From: an uncultured Lachnospiraceae bacterium
Lineage (GTDB): Bacteria; Bacillota; Clostridia; Lachnospirales; Lachnospiraceae
Direction: 5' to 3'
DNA length: 5,342 nucleotides
Assembly: GCA_902783395.1 (NCBI GenBank)
Contig: CACZRA010000035.1
Coordinates: forward strand, 1-5,342
Shown here: positions 1 to 5,342 of the stretch, one piece after another
How positions within the stretch are numbered: position 1 is the stretch's first letter
Layout of the letters: every line of letters starts with the position of its first letter
Program-made: the position numbers and the translations under genes
The notes under the pieces: model-generated
What the model saw: the letters and a program-made list of their open reading frames with translations, nothing else
Told to the model about the DNA's origin: nothing
Databases searched by the model: none

Positions 1-306
1 ACTCCCAAAAGGGAGAACGGTCAGGATGTGAACAAGAGTGGTCAGAGGAGGACAGTATTCTATTTCACGATCCGCGGAGGTGAGACGATCACTGTAGACG
101 GGCTTCCGTACTATGAAAATGATACCGCAAAAGGTGGGAGCCACTATATCGTTGAAGAGTACGATTACTTAGCTGACGGGACAGAAAAACCCGAGATGGA
201 GATTACGGATGCCGTTAATTGCGGGCCGGCATGGGCTTATGCCCTTAAGACCTCAGCGTTCAACAAGGAGGTCAACCAGGCTTCAGCAACGATCGTAAAT
301 AAGTAT
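1..306 (+). other. Domain A: C-terminal part of a Cna-B-like beta domain
   Basis: Residues 1-102 begin inside a domain whose first strand, and so its bond-forming Lys, lies upstream. The segment with FTIRGGETITVDGLP (residues 22-36) followed by HYIVEE (48-53) resembles the 'dG-E-x-I-x-(v/f)-x-GLP ... Y-x-V-x-E' arrangement of Cna-B-related domains. E52 is the candidate catalytic Glu and N100 in ATIVNKYY the candidate Asn. It contains C74, one of only two cysteines found. The exact family is uncertain because the domain is incomplete. Confidence 0.55.
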
Positions 307-3300
307 TACTCGGGAACGGAATACAAGCCCTGGGCTGCCAAGACTGTCAGGTATCTGAACGCGGGAGAGAGTAAGAGGCTTACATTCCAACTGGTGGATA
401 CTGATAAGGATCAGGTGATCGAGACTGTCACCGGCAATTTCTCGAACGGAACCGCGTTTATAAACTTCACCAGGTCCATTCCTTATACGGTGGCGGATGT
501 CGGTGTGCATCATTATAAGGTCATTGAGACGGAAAACGGCGGAGCGGTAAGCACCACTCCTTCAGAGGGTATCACGTTCGATGTGAATGTATATGTCGAT
601 CCCGACAGCGGTGATCTTGTGGCTGAGGCAGAGAATGACAACAAGACGAATGATATCGGCTCAAGAAAGATCACAAACGTATATCCGAAGAACGGTGAAA
701 ACCTGATAGTCATCCAGAAGGAGCTGGTCGGCCGTGATATAACTGCCGAGGATGGCTTTAAGGTCAATGTTAAGAAGAACGGGGAGGATATAGCTCCTGT
801 TACACTAAATATAGGCGGAAGGACTACCAATACAGACTATAAGTTTGTGTTTGACCAGACGACCGCCCAGGCATATGTGGATGCCGCGGCAGAAGGACGT
901 ACAGGCGCAGGGATCTCATATGACGAGTATGTATTTACCGAGCAGAACGGCGGGGCGACGACAGGCGGCGTCACATACTCCAATGCCTCATTTACGGTCA
1001 GGGTTACTCCTTCCATAGATGAGAATGATAACATCGTCGTAAATGTTGATAAGCTCGGAAAAGATGTCAGGTTTGTCAATACCTACGATGCTTCGGGCAG
1101 TATACCTTTAAGCACTGTCAAGAAGCTTACCGGCAATAAAGCTCTTGCAGCCGGAGACTATAGTTTCATTCTTCAGGAGAAGGTGAGCGGTAACTACGTG
1201 ACCCTTCAGACTAAGACCAATGAAGCGGGTGATGAGGATAAAAAGGGTACGGTTACATTTGACAACCTTTCCTATACTCTTGCTGATGCAGGCCTTCATG
1301 AGTATCTGGTGAAAGAGGTTATCCCTCCTGCAGCAGACGGAAACAGGCTGAACGGCGTGACCTACGATACGAAGGAGTATGAGTTTACCGTGACCGTCTC
1401 GGATAATGGCGACGGAACCCTTGATATCGTAACCGGCGGTGAGTACGGCGCGTTACAGGTTCAGGGCTTTAAGAATGAGTATGACGAGAGCGGGAAGATA
1501 AAGTTTGATGTAAATAAGACCATGGTCAATAAGTGGCCTGACACTGCATCGTTCTCTGTGGATCTTTTCCTGGATAAAGTCGAGGGCGAGCCGCTCCATA
1601 CCTTTGTTGTAAATAAACCCGCGCAGGGGCTTACAGCCGCTTCAGACGGAGTCTATGAATTTGATGCTGACGCTTCATATGCGGGTACAACTCACAGATA
1701 CATCTTCAAAGAGCGCAAGCCGTCGTCAGATCTGAAGGGAATAGCCTACGGAACCGATGATAAGGGGATCGAGCAGGTATACGCGGTTGAGTGGAAGAGT
1801 AACGGTAACGGTACCATGACCCCGTATATAGGCGACAGGGCTGTCGAGGAGACAGAGAAGGTAACAAAGACCTTTACCAACACCTATACCGCTGAGACCG
1901 GCTTCCGGCCTGCTGCTACCAAGATCATGTCGGGCACCAAGCTTATCAGGGATTTTGATGTGCAGCTTTACGAGAAGGATGCCCAGGGTGGAAAAGTCAA
2001 TGTCGAGACAAAGACCATAAAGAAAGCGGGACTTCTGGCAGCAAATCCGTATTCCGGAACAGTTCAGTTCAGCGAGAAGAAATACACTCAGGCTGACGAC
2101 GGAAAGACCTTTACATATTACATGAGCGAAGTCATTCCTGAGGGAGCTGATGAGAATAATGTATTTGAAGGCGTAACGTACGATGACCATGAGTATGAGA
2201 TCAAGGTATACGTTACTGATAACGGAAACGGCACGATGAGCCGTAAGGTCACGGTTGACGGAGTTGAAACGACTGATACTGATCTCACCTTCACGAACAC
2301 CTTCAGCACAAGCAAGGACGTGATGATACAGGCAAAGAAAGAGGTACTGGGCAGTGATAACAGAGTCATTCCGAATTCGTGGCTTGATCTTAACGGAAAA
2401 TTCAAGTTTATCCTTGAAGACAAGGACGGCAACCAGATAGGCGGTGAGCGGTCTACTGACAGCAGCGGAGTGGTTACATTTGAGAACATTGGCAGCTTCT
2501 CAACTGCCGATGCCGGTAAGTCTTTCGAGTATACCATTAAGGAAGTCACGCCTGATCCGAACAGCGGATATGAAGTAATTGTCGGTGAGCAGAAAGTTAC
2601 CGTTAATGTTTCAAGTGATGAAGATACCGGGGAACTCACGGTTTCGCCTTCATATGGGCAGACACGCCCCGTGTTCAAAAACCGGTTTACAGCAAGAGAT
2701 GAGATCACTCTTAAGGGATATAAAACACTTCAGGGCAGGTCGTCTGAGGATAAGACCTTTACCTTCTCGATAACGCCTGATGATCCGACGGTTGACAAAA
2801 GGACAGCCTCGGGGACTGTAAAGATCAAGGCCGGAGAAACTGAAAGACAGGAGTTCAGCTTCAGCAAACTGGAGTATGATCTTTCCGATCTGAAGGGAAA
2901 GGATACTTATGAGTATTTCTATAACATTGTTGAGAATGAAGTAAATGAGGCCGGAGTTACATATGTAAGCGGACAGTATGTACTGAAGGTAACTCTGAAG
3001 CTTGAAAACGGAGTGTTTACAGCGACCCCTGACGTAGACGCGGTGACCTCCGAGGATATCGGACTGTTGACGAGCCTTAAAAACTACTTCTTTAATTCGG
3101 GGAATCCTGATATTAAATTTATAAACAAATATGAAGCCGAAGGGAGCGTGTCGCTTAACGGCGTGAAGAGCTTCCCGTCTAAATTCGATAACGCGGATCT
3201 TTCGCTTGCAGGCTTCAGATACGAGATAAGGGATGGGAGTACTGTCGTCGCTACAGGTGAGAGCGGTACGGACGGTGTTATCACCTATGCCGTTGCCGAT

Positions 3301-5342
3301 GGGTACGGCAAGGGTAATACTCTTGAATATAAGCTTGCTGATCTTGGCGGGAAGAATGAGATCACTAAGACATATACCGTATCCGAAATAACGGATAAAA
3401 ACGTTGACGGAAAGACATTTATTAAGACAAAGGGGATCGGCGGGTTCAGTGTCAGGATTGCTGATAATGGAAGCGGCAGACTTGTTGTCGAGCCTGATCT
3501 GGATACAACAAAGCTTGACTTTGAGAATACACCTACCGAGCTGCACTTCAGCAAGAGGGATATCACAAAGGAGGATACGGAAATATCCGGAGCTTCATTT
3601 AAACTCTATACGAAGAAGACCGGTATCATATCTGCCATCCTGAGAGACACAATTGGTGATCAGGTCGATGCGTGGACGGATGCGGGTCATGTCGTATACG
3701 GACTGGAGCCCGGAAGCTATATCCTTGTAGAGGAATCAGCTCCTGCGGGATATACCGTTATCAGGGATACCGAGATCACTCTCAGTGAGGATAATAAGGT
3801 ATCTGTGGCAGACAGCGATGAGGTCGTGAAGGCGGCTGACGGTACTGTCACGAATCTGGTCATAGTGAAGGATGGCGTGAAGCCTGTCATGATAACAAAG
3901 ATCAGTGAGAACGGCGTAACCGCTCTTCCGGGCGCAGAGTTTACCGTGACGGAGCAGGATGGAACGGCTCTGCCTGAAGGCTCGGTCGAAGACAGGATGG
4001 CTTCGGAAGGTACCATTACGCTTAAGGGACTTTCTACGGGAAAGATATATAAGCTTCATGAAACGAAAGCTCCCGAAGGATACAAGCTTGCGGGGGATGT
4101 GGAGTTTAAGATCAATACCGGCCGCAGTGTGGAGATAGTAACGGGCAGTGACCATGCAGCGGTCTACGGTGACAGGAACAATATCAATATTAAAGTAACT
4201 GATAAGCCTGTAGAATTCTATATTGTCAAGTATGACAACAACAGCAATAAACTTGGCGGAGCAAAGCTTAAGATCACGGAGGAAGACGGGGAGACCGTAG
4301 TAAGGCCGGATCTTGTATCCGTCAGCGGAAATGAGAAGCTTACGATATCTTTGCTTAAGCCGGGCAGTTATAAGCTTGTGGAGACTGAGGCTCCCGAGGG
4401 TTATCAGATCGAGGCTCCTGTTCCGTTTACCATAGATGAATACGGTGCAGTGACCGGCAATAATGTATCCATGGATGAAGATGGAAATTACAAGGTAGAA
4501 ATGACAGATCCTGCCATCGGTATCCGCTCGTTCTCGGGTCATAAAAACTGGGTGGATGGTAAAAATGAAAATAATACCAGGCCTGACAGCATTACGGTTG
4601 TGCTTCAAAGGAAGCTTGCCCAGGAGCAGGGCTGGGCTGATTCGGATTACCTTGAGAAGGTAGTGACTGCAGGAGAGGATGGCACTTACAGATTCTCGTT
4701 CTCTGATGATGACGCGAAGCGGGAAGGCAAGAGGCTCTTTGAGACTAATGAGTTCGGCAGGAAATATGAATATCGTATCATAGAGAAGCTGCAAAACGGA
4801 GATACCTATGAATTACCGGGAAAGAACGGCTCCGTATATGTTGCGGATAATGGCGGAGTAGGCTATCAGACCGGTGGCACCGGTGATTATGTCATTACGA
4901 ACAGTATCAGCCAGGACTCTGTTACGGTCAGGATTGCCAAGACCTGGCATGTGGGGACCGTGTCGAAGGACAGCATCTACACCGGATTTACGGCTACCCT
5001 CCAAAAGAAGGTGAACGGGGAGTTTAAGGATGTCGTAGATGAAAACGGAAACGTGATGTCCAAGCCTGTGCCGAAGAAAGGGGATATCCTGTTTGAGAAG
5101 CTTGATAAGTATGATGAAAACAGGGCTGAGATCATCTACAGGGTCGTGGAGACTAAGGACGGAAACAGCTATTATTGGACCGGCCAGGCTGAAACCTGCC
5201 CGGATGGCAGAAAAGATGGGGATGATGGCAAGACTGACGGCGAGATAAATCTCGGCCTGGTAAATAACCATAATGAGCAGAGGACATCTGCCACGATATC
5301 AGGTAAAAAGGCAGTCTCCGATAATTCGGCAGGAGGGGCGAA
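1..5342 (+). CDS. Giant multidomain isopeptide-forming surface protein (FctA/SpaA/Cna-B domains), internal fragment, both ends open
   Basis: Frame 1 runs without a stop through the entire window (1,780 codons plus two bases), so this is the interior of a gene well over 5.3 kb long. The translation is a chain of beta-sandwich domains: residues 1-102 end of a Cna-B-like domain, 103-1178 eight FctA/Spy0128-like pilin isopeptide domains, 1179-1505 three SpaA-type domains, 1506-1758 two Cna-B-type domains, 1759-1780 start of another. Proteins of this kind are exported and usually anchored to the Gram-positive cell wall by sortase, where they act as stalks, pilus subunits or adhesins; the internal Lys-Asn/Asp bonds give resistance to force and proteases. 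I find only two cysteines (C74, C1733), as expected for a protein stabilised by isopeptide rather than disulfide bonds. Signal peptide, start site and sorting motif are outside the window. No ligand or binding head domain can be identified. The family call is strong; the adhesin role is inferred. No frameshift or nonsense mutation was seen. Confidence 0.95.
307..684 (+). other. Domain B: FctA-like isopeptide domain 1
   Basis: Residues 103-228. Candidate Lys K114 (WAAKTV), Glu E176 (KVIETENGG) and Asn N226 (KITNVY). The 'YTVADVGVHHYKVIE' stretch at 162-176 matches the 'Y-T-x-A-D-x-G-x-H-x-Y-x-V-x-E' signature typical of the streptococcal pilin isopeptide repeat. It is the shortest member of the array. 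Confidence 0.75.
685..1086 (+). other. Domain C: FctA-like isopeptide domain 2
   Basis: Residues 229-362. Candidate Lys K240 (VIQKELVG), Glu E314 (YVFTEQNGG) and Asn N360 (RFVNTY). The Glu strand is unusual: it reads VFTEQNGGATTGGVTY in place of the common VKEV-P form, with an Ala-rich segment just before it (residues 289-303). Domain identity rests on order, spacing and the G323-V-T-Y turn. Confidence 0.7.
1087..1482 (+). other. Domain D: FctA-like isopeptide domain 3, the most typical copy
   Basis: Residues 363-494. Candidate Lys K374 (TVKKLTG), Glu E439 (YLVKEVIPP) and Asn N492 (GFKNEY). 'YTLADAGLHEYLVKEV' at 425-440 is a textbook match to the pilin isopeptide repeat signature, followed by GVTYD at 452-456 and a DNGDGT turn at 468-473. 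This copy gives the strongest family assignment for the array. Confidence 0.88.
1483..1887 (+). other. Domain E: FctA-like isopeptide domain 4
   Basis: Residues 495-629. Candidate Lys K506 (DVNKTMVNKW), Glu E571 (YIFKERKP) and Asn N627 (TFTNTY). The G-V-T-Y turn appears as GIAY at 580-583, and an NGNGTM turn follows near 602-607. The region around the first strand (NKTMVNKWPD) also resembles the KxW start of Cna-B domains, so this copy may be intermediate between the two types. Confidence 0.7.
1888..2304 (+). other. Domain F: FctA-like isopeptide domain 5
   Basis: Residues 630-768. Candidate Lys K641 (AATKIMSG), Glu E710 (YYMSEVIPEGA) and Asn N766 (TFTNTF). The stretch EGVTYDDHEYEIKVYVTDNGNGTM (723-746) is the closest internal match to domain D in the whole protein, which points to a shared duplication history for these two copies. 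Confidence 0.85.
2305..2688 (+). other. Domain G: FctA-like isopeptide domain 6
   Basis: Residues 769-896. Candidate Lys K780 (AKKEVLG), Glu E848 (YTIKEVTPD) and Asn N894 (VFKNRF). It has the 'FSTADAGKSFEYTIKEV' signature at 833-849, while the GVTY turn is replaced by a GYEVIVG stretch. K779 next to K780 is an alternative bond donor; alignment with the other domains favours K780. Confidence 0.8.
2689..3132 (+). other. Domain H: FctA-like isopeptide domain 7, enlarged
   Basis: Residues 897-1044, about 10-20 residues longer than its neighbours. Candidate Lys K908 (KGYKTLQG), Glu E978 (YNIVENEV) and Asn N1042 (KFINKY). The extra length sits mainly between the last two strands (about residues 1013-1037, including SEDIGLLTSLKNYF), a segment that could form a short helix or an exposed loop. 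Confidence 0.75.
3133..3534 (+). other. Domain I: FctA-like isopeptide domain 8, last of the array
   Basis: Residues 1045-1178. Candidate Lys K1056 (LNGVKSF), Glu E1129 (YTVSEIT) and Asn N1176 (DFENTP). A DNGSG turn at 1156-1160 matches the DNGDG/DNGNG turns of domains D and F. The domain is followed after nine residues by the Lys of the first SpaA-type domain, so the joint is shorter here than inside the array. Confidence 0.72.
3535..3870 (+). other. SpaA-type prealbumin-fold domain 1
   Basis: Residues 1179-1290. It starts with LHFSKRD (candidate Lys K1185), continues with ISGASFKLY (1195-1203), the usual 'L-x-GA-x-F-x-L' strand, and GLEPGSYILVEESAPAGY (1234-1251), the classical E-box with Glu E1244. 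N1285 in TVTNL is the candidate Asn. All hallmarks of pilin SpaA-like domains are present. Confidence 0.92.
3871..4206 (+). other. SpaA-type prealbumin-fold domain 2
   Basis: Residues 1291-1402. Candidate Lys K1300 (VMITKIS), LPGAEFTV (1309-1316), E-box LHETKAPEGY with Glu E1354. The closing strand reads IKVTDKP, with D1401 where domain 1 has Asn, so a Lys-Asp bond is predicted. A basic and acidic stretch before the last strand (TGSDHAAVYGDRNN) is longer than usual. Confidence 0.9.
4207..4515 (+). other. SpaA-type prealbumin-fold domain 3
   Basis: Residues 1403-1505. Candidate Lys K1410 (FYIVKYD), LGGAKLKI (1418-1425), E-box LVETEAPEGY with Glu E1461, and closing strand KVEMTDPA with D1503 at the acceptor position. 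It is the most compact of the three, and like domain 2 it uses Asp instead of Asn. Confidence 0.9.
4516..4911 (+). other. Cna-B-type domain 1
   Basis: Residues 1506-1637. It opens with FSGHKNWVDGKNENNTRPDS (1511-1530), a clear form of the Cna-B start 'K-x-W-x-D...RP-x-S-I-x-V-x-L', with candidate Lys K1515. ITVVLQRK follows at 1531-1538. E1595 (YRIIEKL) is the candidate Glu and N1634 (YVITNS) the candidate Asn. An inserted charged segment lies between about residues 1540 and 1585. Confidence 0.88.
4912..5274 (+). other. Cna-B-type domain 2
   Basis: Residues 1638-1758. It starts with VTVRIAKTW (candidate Lys K1647), then FTATLQKKVNG (1663-1673), YRVVETKDG (Glu E1717) and a final LVNNHN strand (N1755 or N1756 as Asn). 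It lacks the RP-x-S segment of domain 1. C1733, the second cysteine of the protein, lies between the Glu and Asn strands beside an Asp/Gly/Lys-rich loop (1734-1747). Confidence 0.82.
5275..5342 (+). other. First strand of a further domain, cut by the window end
   Basis: Residues 1759-1780 contain SATISGKKAVSDNS, which looks like the opening 'V-x-x-x-G-x-K' strand of another Cna-B or FctA-like domain. K1769 or K1770 would be its bond-forming Lys, 14 residues after the candidate Asn of the domain before. Too little is present to name the type. Confidence 0.5.

Larger units (their letters stand above)
307..3534 (+). repeat. Array of eight tandem FctA/Spy0128-like isopeptide domains (coding repeat)
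   Basis: Residues 103-1178 consist of eight successive domains of about 126-148 residues that share a layout rather than close sequence identity. Each has a Lys near the start, often in K-x-[LVM]-x-G; a Glu in a strand such as VKEV, MSEV or IKEV; often a G-[VI]-[TA]-[YF] turn after it (G190, G323, G452, G580, G724, G985); and an Asn in a closing strand of the FxN-x-[YF] kind. Candidate Lys/Glu/Asn triads are 114/176/226, 240/314/360, 374/439/492, 506/571/627, 641/710/766, 780/848/894, 908/978/1042 and 1056/1129/1176. In Spy0128, the known triads are K36/E117/N168 and K179/E258/N303, so order and spacing agree. The repeats are strongly diverged at DNA level, which indicates old duplications or domain accretion rather than recent copying. 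Confidence 0.85.

Noticed and set aside
265..272. Shine-Dalgarno-like AAGGAGGT, and another AAAGGAGG at 3567-3574
   Set aside because: Neither is followed at suitable spacing by a start codon of a credible frame. Both are Lys-Glu/Glu-Val or Lys-Glu-Asp codons of the main gene.
513..830. Minus-strand frame with hydrophobic, Ser/Phe/Leu-rich translation that looks like a membrane protein
   Set aside because: The hydrophobicity arises from reading the complement of Lys/Glu/Asp/Asn-rich codons. Similar Ser/Pro/Leu-rich frames appear antisense at 2118-2708 and 3285-3566, as a systematic artefact would.
307..3534. Recent tandem DNA duplication or assembly repeat
   Set aside because: The eight domains share motifs but no long stretches of identical nucleotides that I could find, so collapse or misassembly of identical repeats is not indicated.
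2650..3546. Long open frame on the minus strand (298 codons)
   Set aside because: It is antisense to FctA-like domains H and I, with no domain signal. Open antisense frames are expected when the sense codons are rich in RNY patterns, as here.
3404..3643. Small + strand frames at 3404-3643 and 2579-2773
   Set aside because: Both are out-of-frame readings inside the main gene, with Arg/Leu-rich translations and no sign of independent coding.
3736..4794. Long open frame on the minus strand (352 codons)
   Set aside because: It lies wholly opposite the main coding frame. Its translation is rich in Leu, Ile, Arg and His with no recognisable domain, while the + strand frame has clear SpaA and Cna-B motifs here.
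1..5342. Possible frameshift or pseudogene, since no start or stop is visible
   Set aside because: Domain motifs stay in frame 1 from the first to the last line with regular spacing. The open ends are explained by the window cutting a larger gene.
1..5342. CRISPR array, tRNA, riboswitch, terminator or insertion sequence
   Set aside because: No regularly spaced identical repeats, cloverleaf-like segment, GC hairpin with T-run, or transposase motif was seen. The window is fully coding.

Overview
The whole window is the inside of one very large protein-coding gene on the + strand. Frame 1 (codons starting at base 1) is open from the first base to the last, giving 1,780 codons plus two bases, with no stop in frame and neither a natural start nor an end. 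No intergenic DNA, RNA gene, mobile element, CRISPR array, promoter or terminator is visible. Frames on the other strand that stay open are by-products of the codon pattern of this gene.

The encoded protein is a modular, beta-rich surface protein of a Gram-positive bacterium. It resembles pilin or MSCRAMM-like adhesins built from domains that form internal Lys-Asn or Lys-Asp isopeptide bonds. From N to C terminus I read: the end of one Cna-B-like domain (1-306); eight tandem domains like the streptococcal pilin isopeptide domain (FctA/Spy0128 type; 307-3534); three SpaA-type prealbumin-fold domains with the typical LxExxAPxGY box (3535-4515); two Cna-B-type domains (4516-5274); and the first strand of a further domain cut by the window end (5275-5342). 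Nearly every domain shows a candidate Lys in its first strand, a Glu in the middle and an Asn or Asp in its last strand. The signal peptide, start codon, ribosome binding site and any LPXTG-type sorting signal must lie outside the window.

The clearest structural signal beyond the domain families is a fixed phase. From the candidate Asn of one domain to the candidate Lys of the next is exactly 14 residues at all eight junctions that lead into a FctA-like domain, although the domains vary from about 126 to 148 residues. This suggests a stiff string of domains with standard joints. It also helps confirm the residue assignments.

The organism is most likely a Firmicutes anaerobe, perhaps a gut or rumen Clostridia such as Lachnospiraceae. 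This rests on the protein family, moderate GC content, frequent AGG/AGA arginine codons and ATA isoleucine codons. It is an inference, and no species can be named from the sequence alone.
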